A stretch of 64,000 bases of DNA from Gymnothorax reevesii (GCA_029721435.1 CM056581.1:69922712-69986711); one strand, 5' to 3'; positions 32,501-48,000 are shown, counted from the stretch's first letter. The notes: generated by a model from the sequence alone, not told the origin. Numbers and translations are program-made.

Positions 32501-35500
32501 AAGCGTGTTTTCATGAAAGAGCGTATGGAGACAATATCAGCGCTCTAGCTCGCTTCCTTAAGAAGATAGAAGCCAATTCACTCCTATTTAGTCATACAGT
32601 GAAAATTCACTCATGTTTGTCACTTTCCCACTGATTTACACACAGAATGAAAATTTTTGACATGCAGAAGTTAAAAAAAAGAAAGTTTTTAAAAAAGTGT
32701 ATATCTTCACTACAGAGACTCATATTCACTTCCAATAGGCCATAAAAACACATTGGAAAAATGGATGGCATATATGCAGTGCAACAGTGATCTGAAGCAT
32801 TTCCCAGGCCAGATACACGCAGAGATTCACATTCTGAGCTTAAAACCTCAAAGAAGCGTGTTTTCATGAAAGAGCGTATGGAGACAATATCAGCGCTCTA
32901 GCTCGCTTCCTTAAGAAGATAGAAGCCAATTCACTCCTATTTAGTCATACAGTGAAAATTCACTCATGTTTGTCACTTTCCCACTGATTTACACACAGAA
33001 TGAAAATTTTTGACACGCAGAAGTTAAAAAAAAGAAAGTTTTTAAAAAAGTGTATATCTTCACTACAGAGACTCATATTCACTTCCAATAGGCCATAAAA
33101 ACACATTGGAAAAATGGATGGCATATATGCAGTGCAACAGTGATCTGAAGCATTTCCCAGGCCAGATACACGCAGAGATTCACATTCTGAGCTTAAAACC
33201 TCAAGAAGCGTGTTTTCATGAAAGAGCGTATGGAGACAATATCAGCGCTCTAGCTCGCTTCCTTAAGAAGATAGCAGCCAATTCACTCCTATTTCGTCAT
33301 ACAGTGAAAATTCACTCATTTTTGTCACTTTCCCACTGATTTACACACGGATTGAAACTTTTTGACAAGCAGAAGTAAAATAAAAGAAAGTTTTTAAAAA
33401 AGTGCATATCTTCACTTCAGAGACTCATATTCACTTCCAATAGGCCATACAAGCAAATTGGACAAATTGCTGCCATATATGCAGTGCACAGTGATCTGAA
33501 GCATTTCCCAGCCCAGATACACGAACAGATTCACTTTCTGAGCTTAAAACCTAGAAGAAGCGTGTTTTCATGAAAGAGCGTATGGAGACAATATCAGCGC
33601 TCTAGCTCGCTTCCTTAAGAAGATAGCAGCCAATTCACTCCTATTTAGTCATACAGTGAAAATTCACTCATGTTTGTCACTTTCCCACTGATTTACACAC
33701 GGATTGAAACTTTTTGACAAGCAGAAGTAAAAAAAAGAAAGTTTTTAAAAAAGTGCATATCTTCACTTCAGAGACTCATATTCACTTCCAATAGGCCATA
33801 CAAGCAAATTGGACAAATTGCTGCCATATATGCAGTGCACAGTGATCTGAAGCATTTCCCAGCCCAGATACACGAACAGATTCACATTCTGAGCTTAAAA
33901 CCTCAAAGAAGCGTGTTTTCATGAAAGAGCGTATGGAGACAATATCAGCGCTCTAGCTCGCTTCCCTAAGAAGATAGCAGCCAATTCACTCCTATTTAGT
34001 CATACAGTGAAAATTCACTCATGTTTGTCACTTTCCCACTGATTTACACACAGAATGAAAATTTTTGACATGCAGAAGTTAAAAAAAAAGAAAGTTTTTA
34101 AAAAAGTGTATATCTTCACTACAGAGACTCATATTCACTTCCAATAGGCCATAAAAACACATTGGAAAAATGGATGGCATATATGCAGTGCAACAGTGAT
34201 CTGAAGCATTTCCCAGGCCAGATACACGCAGAGATTCACATTCTGAGCTTAAAACCTCAAAGAAGCGTGTTTTCATGAAAGAGCGTATGGAGACAATATC
34301 AGCGCTCTAGCTCGCTTCCTTAAGAAGATAGCAGCCAATTCACTCCTATTTAGTCATACAGTGAAAATTCACTCATGTTTGTCACTTTCCCACTGATTTA
34401 CACACGGATTGAAACTTTTTGACAAGCAGAAGTAAAAAAAAAGAAAGTTTTTAAAAAAGTGCATATCTTCACTTCAGAGACTCATATTCACTTCCAATAG
34501 GCCATACAAGCAAATTGGACAAATTGCTGCCATATATGCAGTGCACAGTGATCTGAAGCATTTCCCAGCCCAGATACACGAACAGATTCACTTTCTGAGC
34601 TTAAAACCTCAAAGAAGCGTGTTTTCATGAAAGAGCGTATGGAGACAATATCAGCGCTCTAGCTCGCTTCCCGAAGAAGATAGCAGCCAATTCACTCCTA
34701 TTTAGTCATACAGTGAAAATTCACTCATGTTTGTCACTTTCCCACTGATTTACACACAGAATGAAAATTTTTGACATGCAGAAGTTAAAAAAAAGAAAGT
34801 TTTTAAAAAAGTGTATATCTTCACTACAGAGACTCATATTCACTTCCAATAGGCCATAAAAACACATTGGAAAAATGGATGGCATATATGCAGTGCAACA
34901 GTGATCTGAAGCATTTCCCAGGCCAGATACACGCAGAGATTCACATTCTGAGCTTAAAACCTCAAAGAAGCGTGTTTTCATGAAAGAGCGTATGGAGACA
35001 ATATCAGCGCTCTAGCTCGCTTCCTTAAGAAGATAGCAGCCAATTCACTCCTATTTAGTCATACAGTGAAAATTCACTCATGTTTGTCACTTTCCCACTG
35101 ATTTACACACAGAATGAAAATTTTTGACATGCAGAAGTTAAAAAAAAGAAAGTTTTTAAAAAAGTGTATATCTTCACTACAGAGACTCATATTCACTTCC
35201 AATAGGCCATAAAAACACATTGGAAAAATGGATGGCATATATGCAGTGCAACAGTGATCTGAAGCATTTCCCAGGCCAGATACACGCAGAGATTCACATT
35301 CTGAGCTTAAAACCTCAAAGAAGCGTGTTTTCATGAAAGAGCGTATGGAGACAATATCAGCGCTCTAGCTCGCTTCCTTAAGAAGATAGCAGCCAATTCA
35401 CTCCTATTTAGTCATACAGTGAAAATTCACTCATGTTTGTCACTTTCCCACTGATTTACACACGGATTGAAACTTTTTGACAAGCAGAAGTAAAAAAAAG

Positions 35501-37510
35501 AAAGTTTTTAAAAAAGTGCATATCTTCACTTCAGAGACTCATATTCACTTCCAATAGGCCATACAAGCAAATTGGACAAATTGCTGCCATATATGCAGTG
35601 CACAGTGATCTGAAGCATTTCCCAGCCCAGATTCACGAACAGATTCACTTTCTGAGCTTAAAACCTCAAAGTAGCGTGTTTTCATGAAAGAGCGTATGGA
35701 GACAATATCAGCGCTCTAGGTCGCTTCCTTAAGAAGATAGCAGCCAATTCACTCCTATTTAGTCATACAGTGAAAATTCACTCATGTTTGTCACTTTCCC
35801 ACTGATTTACACACGGATTGAAACTTTTTGACAAGCAGAAGTAAAAAAAAAGAAAGTTTTTAAAAAAGTGCATATCTTCACTTCAGAGACTCATATTCAC
35901 TTCCAATAGGCCATACAAGCAAATTGGACAAATTGCTGCCATATATGCAGTGCACAGTGATCTGAAGCATTTCCCAGCCCAGATACACGAACAGATTCAC
36001 TTTCTGAGCTTAAAACCTAGAAGAAGCGTGTTTTCATGAAAGAGTGTATGGAGACAATATCAGCGCTCTAGCTCGCTTCCTTAAGAAGATAGCAGCCAAT
36101 TCACTCCTATTTAGTCATACAGTGAAAATTCACTCATGTTTGTCACTTTCCCACTGATTTACACACAGAATGAAAATTTTTGACATGCAGAAGTTAAAAA
36201 AAAGAAAGTTTTTAAAAAAGTGTATATCTTCACTTCAGAGACTAATATTCACTTCCAATAGGCCATACAAGCACATTGGAAAAATTGGTGGCATATATGC
36301 AGTGCAACAGAGATCTGAAGCATTTCCCAGGCCAGATACACGCAGAGATTCACATTCTGAGCTTAAAACCTCAAAGAAGCGTGTTTTTATGAAAGAGCGT
36401 ATGGAGACAATATCAGCGCTCTAGCTCGCTTCCCTAAGAAGATAGCAGCCAATTCACTCCTATTTAGTCATACAGTGAAAATTCACTCATGTTTGTCACT
36501 TTCCCACTGATTTACACACAGAATGAAAATTTTTGACATGCAGAAGTTAAAAAAAAGAAAGTTTTTAAAAAAGTGTATATCTTCACTACAGAGACTCATA
36601 TTCACTTCCAATAGGCCATAAAAACACATTGGAAAAATGGATGGCATATATGCAGTGCAACAGTGATCTGAAGCATTTCCCAGGCCAGATACACGCAGAG
36701 ATTCACATTCTGAGCTTAAAACCTAAAAGTAGCGTGTTTTCATGAAAGAGCGTATGGAGACAATATCAGCGCTCTAGGTCGCTTCCTTAAGAAGATAGCA
36801 GCCAATTCACTCCTATTTAGTCATACAGTGAAAATTCACTCGTTTGTCACTTTCCCACTGATTTACACACAGAATGAAAATTTTTGACATGCAGAAGTTA
36901 AAAAAAAGAAAGTTTTTCAAAAAGTGTATATCTTCACTACAGAGACTCATATTCACTTCCAATAGGCCATACAAGCAAATTGGACAAATTGCTGCCATAT
37001 ATGCAGTGCAACAGTGATCTGAAGCATTTCCCAGGCCAGATACACGAACAGATTCACTTTCTGAGCTTAAAACCTAGAAGAAGCGTGTTTTCATGAAAGA
37101 GCGTATGGAGACAATATCAGCGCTCTAGCTCGCTTCCCTAAGAAGATAGCAGCCAATTCACTCCTATTTAGTCATACAGTGAAAATTCACTCATGTTTGT
37201 CGCTTTCCCACTGATTAACACACAGAATGAAAATTTTTGACATGCAGAAGTTAAAAAAAAGAAAGTTTTTAAAAAAGTGTATATCTTCACTACAGAGACT
37301 CATATTCACTTCCAATAGGCCATAAAAACACATTGGAAAAATGGATGGCATATATGCAGTGCAACAGTGATCTGAAGCATTTCCCAGGCCAGATACACGC
37401 AGAGATTCACATTCTGAGCTTAAAACCTCAAAGAAGCGTGTTTTCATGAAAGAGCGTATGGAGACAATATCAGCGCTCTAGGTCGCTTCCTTAAGAAGAT
37501 AGCAGCCAAT
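20590..37510. repeat. Tandem duplication of a 24-monomer block, 8,461 bp per copy
   Basis: Copy 1 is about 20590-29050 and copy 2 about 29050-37510. Every private variant recurs at an exact distance of 8,461 bp: GACATAAAGAAG at 20671 and 29132, TTTTTATAAAAG near 21050 and 29511, the AGATAAACGC variant near 21893 and 30354, TTTCGTCATAC near 24832 and 33293, and a TTCACTCGTTTG deletion near 28375 and 36836. By subfamily the block reads A A A B C A B C A A A B B/A A B A A B B C A A/B A C when started at 20972. I saw only a few single-base differences (for example at 22050, 27921 and 37217). Confidence 0.93.
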
Positions 37511-39029
37511 TCACTCCTATTTAGTCATACAGTGAAAATTCACTCATGTTTGTCACTTTCCCACTGATTTACACACAGAATGAAAATTTTTGACATGCAG
37601 AAGTTAAAAAAAAGAAAGTTTTTAAAAAAGTGTATATCTTCACTACAGAGACTCATATTCACTTCCAATAGGCCATAAAAACACATTGGAAAAATGGATG
37701 GCATATATGCAGTGCAACAGTGATCTGAAGCATTTCCCAGGCCAGATACACGCAGAGATTCACATTCTGAGCTTAAAACCTCAAAGAAGCGTGTTTTCAT
37801 GAAAGAGCGTATGGAGACAATATCAGCGCTTTAGCTCGCTTCCTTAAGAAGATAGCAGCCAATTCACTCCTATTTAGTCATACAGTGAAAATTCACTCAT
37901 GTTTGTCACTTTCCCACTGATTTACACACGGATTGAAACTTTTTGACAAGCAGAAGTAAAAAAAAGAAAGTTTTTAAAAAAGTGCATATCTTCACTTCAG
38001 AGACTCATATTCACTTCCAATAGGCCATACAAGCAAATTGGACAAATTGCTGCCATATATGCAGTGCACAGTGATCTGAAGCATTTCCCAGCCCAGATAC
38101 ACGAACAGATTCACATTCTGAGCTTAAAACCTCAAAGAAGCGTGTTTTCATGAAAGAGCGTATGGAGACAATATCAGCGCTCTAGCTCGCTTCCCTAAGA
38201 AGATAGCAGCCAATTCACTCCTATTTAGTCATACAGTGAAAATTCACTCATGTTTGTCACTTTCCCACTGATTTACACACAGAATGAAAATTTTTGACAT
38301 GCAGAAGTTAAAAAAAAAGAAAGTTTTTAAAAAAGTGTATATCTTCACTACAGAGACTCATATTCACTTCCAATAGGCCATAAAAACACATTGGAAAAAT
38401 GGATGGCATATATGCAGTGCAACAGTGATCTGAAGCATTTCCCAGGCCAGATACACGCAGAGATTCACATTCTGAGCTTAAAACCTCAAAGAAGCGTGTT
38501 TTCATGAAAGAGCGTATGGAGACAATATCAGCGCTCTAGCTCGCTTCCTTAAGAAGATAGCAGCCAATTCACTCCTATTTAGTCATACAGTGAAAATTCA
38601 CTCATGTTTGTCACTTTCCCACTGATTTACACACGGATTGAAACTTTTTGACAAGCAGAAGTAAAAAAAAAGAAAGTTTTTAAAAAAGTGCATATCTTCA
38701 CTTCAGAGACTCATATTCACTTCCAATAGGCCATACAAGCAAATTGGACAAATTGCTGCCATATATGCAGTGCACAGTGATCTGAAGCATTTCCCAGCCC
38801 AGATACACGAACAGATTCACTTTCTGAGCTTAAAACCTAGAAGAAGCGTGTTTTCATGAAAGAGTGTATGGAGACAATATCAGCGCTCTAGCTCGCTTCC
38901 TTAAGAAGATAGCAGCCAATTCACTCCTATTTAGTCATACAGTGAAAATTCACTCATGTTTGTCACTTTCCCACTGATTTACACACAGAATGAAAATTTT
39001 TGACATGCAGAAGTTAAAAAAAAGAAAGT

Positions 39030-42000
39030 TTTTAAAAAAGTGTATATCTTCACTTCAGAGACTAATATTCACTTCCAATAGGCCATACAAGCACATTGGA
39101 AAACTTGGTGGCATATATGCAGTGCAACAGAGATCTGAAGCATTTCCCAGGCCAGATACACGCAGAGATTCGCATTCTGAGCTTAAAACCTCAAAGAAGC
39201 GTGTTTTTATGAAAGAGCGTATGGAGACAATATCAGCGCTCTAGCTCGCTTCCCTAAGAAGATAGCAGCCAATTCACTCCTATTTAGTCATACAGTGAAA
39301 ATTCACTCATGTTTGTCACTTTCCCACTGATTTACACACAGAATGAAAATTTTTGACATGCAGAAGTTAAAAAAAAGAAAGTTTTTAAAAAAGTGTATAT
39401 CTTCACTACAGAGACTCATATTCACTTCCAATAGGCCATAAAAACACATTGGAAAAATGGATGGCATATATGCAGTGCAACAGTGATCTGAAGCATTTCC
39501 CAGGCCAGATACACGCAGAGATTCACATTCTGAGCTTAAAACCTAAAAGTAGCGTGTTTTCATGAAAGAGCGTATGGAGACAATATCAGCGCTCTAGGTC
39601 GCTTCCTTAAGAAGATAGCAGCCAATTCACTCCTATTTAGTCATACAGTGAAAATTCACTCGTTTGTCACTTTCCCACTGATTTACACACAGAATGAAAA
39701 TTTTTGACATGCAGAAGTTAAAAAAAAGAAAGTTTTTCAAAAAGTGTATATCTTCACTACAGAGACTCATATTCACTTCCAATAGGCCATACAAGCAAAT
39801 TGGACAAATTGCTGCCATATATGCAGTGCAACAGTGATCTGAAGCATTTCCCAGGCCAGATACACGAACAGATTCACTTTCTGAGCTTAAAACCTAGAAG
39901 AAGCGTGTTTTCATGAAAGAGCGTATAAAGACAATATCAGCGCTCTAGCTCGCTTCCCTAAGAAGATAGCAGCCAATTCACTCCTATTTAGTCATACAGT
40001 GAAAATTCACTCATGTTTGTCACTTTCCCACTGATTTACACACAGAATGAAAATTTTTGACATGCAGAAGTTAAAAAAAAGAAAGTTTTTAAAAAAGTGT
40101 ATATCTTCACTACAGAGACTCATATTCACTTCCAATAGGCCATAAAAACACATTGGAAAAATGGATGGCATATATGCAGTGCAACAGTGATCTGAAGCAT
40201 TTCCCAGGCCAGATACACGCAGAGATTCACATTCTGAGCTTAAAACCTCAAAGAAGCGTGTTTTCATGAAAGAGCGTATGGAGACAATATCAGCGCTCTA
40301 GGTCGCTTCCTTAAGAAGATAGCAGCCAATTCACTCCTATTTAGTCATACAGTGAAAATTCACTCATGTTTGTCACTTTCCCACTGATTTACACACAGAA
40401 TGAAAATTTTTGACATGCAGAAGTTAAAAAAAGGAAAGTTTTTAAAAAAGTGTATATCTTCACTACAGAGACACATATTCACTTCCAATAGGCCATAAAA
40501 ACACATTGGAAAAATGGATGGCATATATGCAGTGCAACAGTGATCTGAAGCATTTCCCAGGCCAGATACACGCAGAGATTCACATTCTGAGCTTAAAACC
40601 TCAAAGAAGCGTGTTTTCATGAAAGAGCGTATGGAGACAATATCAGCGCTCTAGCTCGCTTCCTTAAGAAGATAGCAGCCAATTCACTCCTATTTAGTCA
40701 TACAGTGAAAATTCACTCATGTTTGTCACTTTCCCACTGATTTACACACGGATTGAAACTTTTTGACAAGCAGAAGTAAAAAAAAGAAAGTTTTTAAAAA
40801 AGTGCATATCTTCACTTCAGAGACTCATATTCACTTCCAATAGGCCATACAAGCAAATTGGACAAATTGCTGCCATATATGCAGTGCACAGTGATCTGAA
40901 GCATTTCCCAGCCCAGATACACGAACAGATTCACTTTCTGAGCTTAAAACCTAGAAGAAGCGTGTTTTCATGAAAGAGCGTATGGAGACAATATCAGCGC
41001 TCTAGCTCGCTTCCTTAAGAAGATAGCAGCCAATTCACTCCTATTTAGTCATACAGTGAAAATTCACCCATGTTTGTCACTTTCCCACTGATTTACACAC
41101 AGAATGAAAATTTTTGACATGCAGAAGTTAAAAAAAAGAAAGTTTTTAAAAAAGTGTATATCTTCACTTTAGAGACTAATATTCACTTCCAATAGGCCAT
41201 ACAAGCACATTGGAAAAATTGGTGGCATATATGTAGTGCAACAGAGATCTGAAGCATTTCCCAGGCCAGATACACGCAGAGATTCACATTCTGAGCTTAA
41301 AACCTCAAAGAAGCGTGTTTTCATGAAAGAGCGTATGGAGACAATATCAGCGCTCTAGCTCGCTTCCCTAAGAAGATAGCAGCCAATTCACTCCTATTTA
41401 GTCATACAGTGAAAATTCACTCATGTTTGTCACTTTCCCACTGATTTACACACAGAATGAAAATTTTTGACATGCAGAAGTTAAAAAAAAGAAAGTTTTT
41501 AAAAAAGTGTATATCTTCACTACAGAGACTCATATTCACTTCCAATAGGCCATAAAAACACATTGGAAAAATGGATGGCATATATGCAGTGCAACAGTGA
41601 TCTGAAGCATTTCCCAGGCCAGATACACGCAGAGATTCACATTCTGAGCTTAAAACCTCAAAGAAGCGTGTTTTCATGAAAGAGCGTATGGAGACAATAT
41701 CAGCGCTCTAGCTCGCTTCCTTAAGAAGATAGCAGCCAATTCACTCCTATTTAGTCATACAGTGAAAATTCACTCATGTTTGTCACTTTCCCACTGATTT
41801 ACACACGGATTGAAACTTTTTGACAAGCAGAAGTAAAAAAAAAGAAAGTTTTTAAAAAAGTGCATATCTTCACTTCAGAGACTCATATTCACTTCCAATA
41901 GGCCAAACAAGCAAATTGGACAAATTGCTGCCATATATGCAGTGCACAGTGATCTGAAGCATTTCCCAGGCCAGATACACGCAGAGATTCACATTCTGAG

Positions 42001-45000
42001 CTTAAAACCTCAAAGAAGCGTGTTTTCATGAAAGAGCGTATGGAGACAATATCAGCGCTTTAGCTCGCTTCCTTAAGAAGATAGCAGCCAATTCACTCCT
42101 ATTTAGTCATACAGTGAAAATTCACTCATGTTTGTCACTTTCCCACTGATTTACACACAGAATGAAAATTTTTGACATGCAGAAGTTAAAAAAAAGAAAG
42201 TTTTTAAAAAAGTGTATATCTTCACTACAGAGACTCATATTCACTTCCAATAGGCCATAAAAACACATTGGAAAAATGGATGGCATATATGCAGTGCAAC
42301 AGTGATCTGAAGCATTTCCCAGGCCAGATACACGCAGAGATTCACATTCTGAGCTTAAAACCTCAAAGAAGCGTGTTTTCATGAAAGAGCGTATGGAGAC
42401 AATATCAGCGCTCTAGCTCGCTTCCTTAAGAAGATAGCAGCCAATTCACTCCTATTTAGTCATACAGTGAAAATTCACTCATGTTTGTCACTTTCCCACT
42501 GATTTACACACGGATTGAAACTTTTTGACAAGCAGAAGTAAAAAAAAAGAAAGTTTTTAAAAAAGTGCATATCTTCACTTCAGAGACTCATATTCACTTC
42601 CAATAGGCCATACAAGCACATTGGAAAAATTGGTGGCATATATGCAGTGCAACAGAGATCTGAAGCATTTCCCAGGCCAGATACACGCAGAGATTCACAT
42701 TCTGAGCTTAAAACCTCAAAGAAGCGTGTTTTCATGAAAGAGCGTATGGAGACAATATCAGCGCTCTAGCTCGCTTCCCTAAGAAGATAGCAGCCAATTC
42801 ACTCCTATTTAGTCATACAGTGAAAATTCACTCATGTTTGTCACTTTCCCACTGATTTACACACAGAATGAAAATTTTTGACATGCAGAAGTTAAAAAAA
42901 AGAAAGTTTTTAAAAAAGTGTATATCTTCACTACAGAGACTCATATTCACTTCCAATAGGCCATAAAAACACATTGGAAAAATGGATGGCATATATGCAG
43001 TGCAACAGTGATCTGAAGCATTTCCCAGGCCAGAAACACGCAGAGATTCACATTCTGAGCTTAAAACCTCAAAGAAGCGTGTTTTCATGAAAGAGCGTAT
43101 GGAGACAATATCAGCGCTCTAGGTCGCTTCCTTAAGAAGACAGCAGCCAATTCACTCCTATTTAGTCATACAGTGAAAATTCACTCATGTTTGTCACTTT
43201 CCCACTGATTTACACACAGAATGAAAATTTTTGACATGCAGAAGTTAAAAAAAAGAAAGTTTTTAAAAAAGTGTATATCTTCACTACAGAGACTCATATT
43301 CACTTCCAATAGGCCATAAAAACACATTGGAAAAATGGATGGCATATATGCAGTGCCACAGTGATCTGAAGCATTTCCCAGGCCAGATACACGCAGAGAT
43401 TCACATTCTGAGCTTAAAACCTCAAAGAAGCGTGTTTTCATGAAAGAGCGTATGGAGACAATATCAGCGCTCTAGCTCACTTCCTTAAGAAGATAGGAGC
43501 CAATTCACTCCTATTTAGTCATACAGTGAAAATTCACTCATGTTTGTCACTTTCCCACTGATTTACACACAGAATGAAAATTTTTGACATGCAGAAGTTA
43601 AAAAAAAGAAAGTTTTTAAAAAAGTGTATATCTTCACTACAGAGACTCATATTCACTTCCAATAGGCCATAAAAACACATTGGAAAAATGGATGGCATAT
43701 ATGCAGTGCAACAGTGATCTGAAGCATTTCCCAGGCCAGATACACGCAGAGATTCACATTCTGAGCTTAAAACCTCAAAGAAGCGTGTTTTCATGAAAGA
43801 GCGTATGGAGACAATATCAGCGCTCTAGGTCGCTTCCTTAAGAAGATAGCAGCCAATTCACTCCTATTTAGTCATACAGTGAAAATTCACTCATGTTTGT
43901 CACTTTCCCACTGATTTACACACAGAATGAAAATTTTTGACATGCAGAAGTTAAAAAAAAGAAAGTTTTTAAAAAAGTGTATATCTTCACTACAGAGACT
44001 CATATTCACTTCCAATAGGCCATAAAAACACATTGGAAAAATGGATGGCATATATGCAGTGCAACAGTGATCTGAAGCATTTCCCAGGCCAGATACACGC
44101 AGAGATTCACATTCTGAGCTTAAAACCTCAAAGAAGCGTGTTTTCATGAAAGAGCGTATGGAGACAATATCAGCGCTCTAGCTCGCTTCCTTAAGAAGAT
44201 AGCAGCCAATTCACTCCTATTTAGTCATACAGTGAAAATTCACTCATGTTTGTCACTTTCCCACTGATTTACACACGGATTGAAACTTTTTGACAAGCAG
44301 AAGTAAAAAAAAGAAAGTTTTTAAAAAAGTGCATATCTTCACTTCAGAGACTCATATTCACTTCCAATAGGCCATACAAGCAAATTGGACAAATTGCTGC
44401 CATATATGCAGTGCACAGTGATCTGAAGCATTTCCCAGCCCAGATACACGAACAGATTCACTTTCTGAGCTTAAAACCTAGAAGAAGCGTGTTTTCATGA
44501 AAGAGCGTATGGAGACAATATCAGCGCTCTAGCTCGCTTCCTTAAGAAGATAGCAGCCAATTCACTCCTATTTAGTCATACAGTGAAAATTCACCCATGT
44601 TTGTCACTTTCCCACTGATTTACACACAGAATGAAAATTTTTGACATGCAGAAGTTAAAAAAAAGAAAGTTTTTAAAAAAGTGTATATCTTCACTTTAGA
44701 GACTAATATTCACTTCCAATAGGCCATACAAGCACATTGGAAAAATTGGTGGCATATATGTAGTGCAACAGAGATCTGAAGCATTTCCCAGGCCAGATAC
44801 ACGCAGAGATTCACATTCTGAGCTTAAAACCTCAAAGAAGCGTGTTTTCATGAAAGAGCGTATGGAGACAATATCAGCGCTCTAGCTCGCTTCCCTAAGA
44901 AGATAGCAGCCAATTCACTCCTATTTAGTCATACAGTGAAAATTCACTCATGTTTGTCACTTTCCCACTGATTTACACACAGAATGAAAATTTTTGACAT

Positions 45001-48000
45001 GCAGAAGTTAAAAAAAAGAAAGTTTTTAAAAAAGTGTATATCTTCACTACAGAGACTCATATTCACTTCCAATAGGCCATAAAAACACATTGGAAAAATG
45101 GATGGCATATATGCAGTGCAACAGTGATCTGAAGCATTTCCCAGGCCAGATACACGCAGAGATTCACATTCTGAGCTTAAAACCTCAAAGAAGCGTGTTT
45201 TCATGAAAGAGCGTATGGAGACAATATCAGCGCTCTAGCTCGCTTCCTTAAGAAGATAGCAGCCAATTCACTCCTATTTAGTCATACAGTGAAAATTCAC
45301 TCATGTTTGTCACTTTCCCACTGATTTACACACGGATTGAAACTTTTTGACAAGCAGAAGTAAAAAAAAAGAAAGTTTTTAAAAAAGTGCATATCTTCAC
45401 TTCAGAGACTCATATTCACTTCCAATAGGCCAAACAAGCAAATTGGACAAATTGCTGCCATATATGCAGTGCACAGTGATCTGAAGCATTTCCCAGGCCA
45501 GATACACGCAGAGATTCACATTCTGAGCTTAAAACCTCAAAGAAGCGTGTTTTCATGAAAGAGCGTATGGAGACAATATCAGCGCTCTAGCTCGCTTCCT
45601 TAAGAAGATAGCAGCCAATTCACTCCTATTTAGTCATACAGTGAAAATTCACTCATGTTTGTCACTTTCCCACTGATTTACACACAGAATGAAAATTTTT
45701 GACATGCAGAAGTTAAAAAAAAGAAAGTTTTTAAAAAAGTGTATATCTTCACTACAGAGACTCATATTCACTTCCAATAGGCCATAAAAACACATTGGAA
45801 AAATGGATGGCATATATGCAGTGCAACAGTGATCTGAAGCATTTCCCAGGCCAGATACACGCAGAGATTCACATTCTGAGCTTAAAACCTCAAAGAAGCG
45901 TGTTTTCATGAAAGAGCGTATGGAGACAATATCAGCGCTCTAGCTCGCTTCCTTAAGAAGATAGCAGCCAATTCACTCCTATTTAGTCATACAGTGAAAA
46001 TTCACTCATGTTTGTCACTTTCCCACTGATTTACACACGGATTGAAACTTTTTGACAAGCAGAAGTAAAAAAAAAGAAAGTTTTTAAAAAAGTGCATATC
46101 TTCACTTCAGAGACTCATATTCACTTCCAATAGGCCATACAAGCAAATTGGACAAATTGCTGCCATATATGCAGTGCACAGTGATCTGAAGCATTTCCCA
46201 GCCCAGATACACGAACAGATTCACTTTCTGAGCTTAAAACCTAGAAGAAGCGTGTTTTCATGAAAGAGCGTATGGAGACAATATCAGCGCTCTAGCTCGC
46301 TTCCTTAAGAAGATAGCAGCCAATTCACTCCTATTTAGTCATACAGTGAAAATTCACTCATGTTTGTCACTTTCCCACTGATTTACACACAGAATGAAAA
46401 TTTTTGACATGCAGAAGTTAAAAAAAAAAAGTTTTTTAAAAAAGTGTATTATCTTCACTTCAGAGACTAATATTCACTTCCAATAGGCCATACAAGCACA
46501 TTGGAAAACTTGGTGGCATATATGCAGTGCAACAGAGATCTGAAGCATTTCCCAGGCCAGATACACGCAGAGATTCGCATTCTGAGCTTAAAACCTCAAA
46601 GAAGCGTGTTTTTATGAAAGAGCGTATGGAGACAATATCAGCGCTCTAGCTCGCTTCCCTAAGAAGATAGCAGCCAATTCACTCCTATTTAGTCATACAG
46701 TGAAAATTCACTCATGTTTGTCACTTTCCCACTGATTTACACACAGAATGAAAATTTTTGACATGCAGAAGTTAAAAAAAAGAAAGTTTTTAAAAAAGTG
46801 TATATCTTCACTACAGAGACTCATATTCACTTCCAATAGGCCATAAAAACACATTGGAAAAATGGATGGCATATATGCAGTGCAACAGTGATCTGAAGCA
46901 TTTCCCAGGCCAGATACACGCAGAGATTCACATTCTGAGCTTAAAACCTAAAAGTAGCGTGTTTTCATGAAAGAGCGTATGGAGACAATATCAGCGCTCT
47001 AGGTCGCTTCCTTAAGAAGATAGCAGCCAATTCACTCCTATTTAGTCATACAGTGAAAATTCACTCGTTTGTCACTTTCCCACTGATTTACACACAGAAT
47101 GAAAATTTTTGACATGCAGAAGTTAAAAAAAAGAAAGTTTTTCAAAAAGTGTATATCTTCACTACAGAGACTCATATTCACTTCCAATAGGCCATACAAG
47201 CAAATTGGACAAATTGCTGCCATATATGCAGTGCAACAGTGATCTGAAGCATTTCCCAGGCCAGATACACGAACAGATTCACTTTCTGAGCTTAAAACCT
47301 AGAAGAAGCGTGTTTTCATGAAAGAGCGTATAAAGACAATATCAGCGCTCTAGCTCGCTTCCCTAAGAAGATAGCAGCCAATTCACTCCTATTTAGTCAT
47401 ACAGTGAAAATTCACTCATGTTTGTCACTTTCCCACTGATTTACACACAGAATGAAAATTTTTGACATGCAGAAGTTAAAAAAAAGAAAGTTTTTAAAAA
47501 AGTGTATATCTTCACTACAGAGACTCATATTCACTTCCAATAGGCCATAAAAACACATTGGAAAAATGGATGGCATATATGCAGTGCAACAGTGATCTGA
47601 AGCATTTCCCAGGCCAGATACACGCAGAGATTCACATTCTGAGCTTAAAACCTCAAAGAAGCGTGTTTTCATGAAAGAGCGTATGGAGACAATATCAGCG
47701 CTCTAGGTCGCTTCCTTAAGAAGATAGCAGCCAATTCACTCCTATTTAGTCATACAGTGAAAATTCACTCATGTTTGTCACTTTCCCACTGATTTACACA
47801 CAGAATGAAAATTTTTGACATGCAGAAGTTAAAAAAAGGAAAGTTTTTAAAAAAGTGTATATCTTCACTACAGAGACACATATTCACTTCCAATAGGCCA
47901 TAAAAACACATTGGAAAAATGGATGGCATATATGCAGTGCAACAGTGATCTGAAGCATTTCCCAGGCCAGATACACGCAGAGATTCACATTCTGAGCTTA

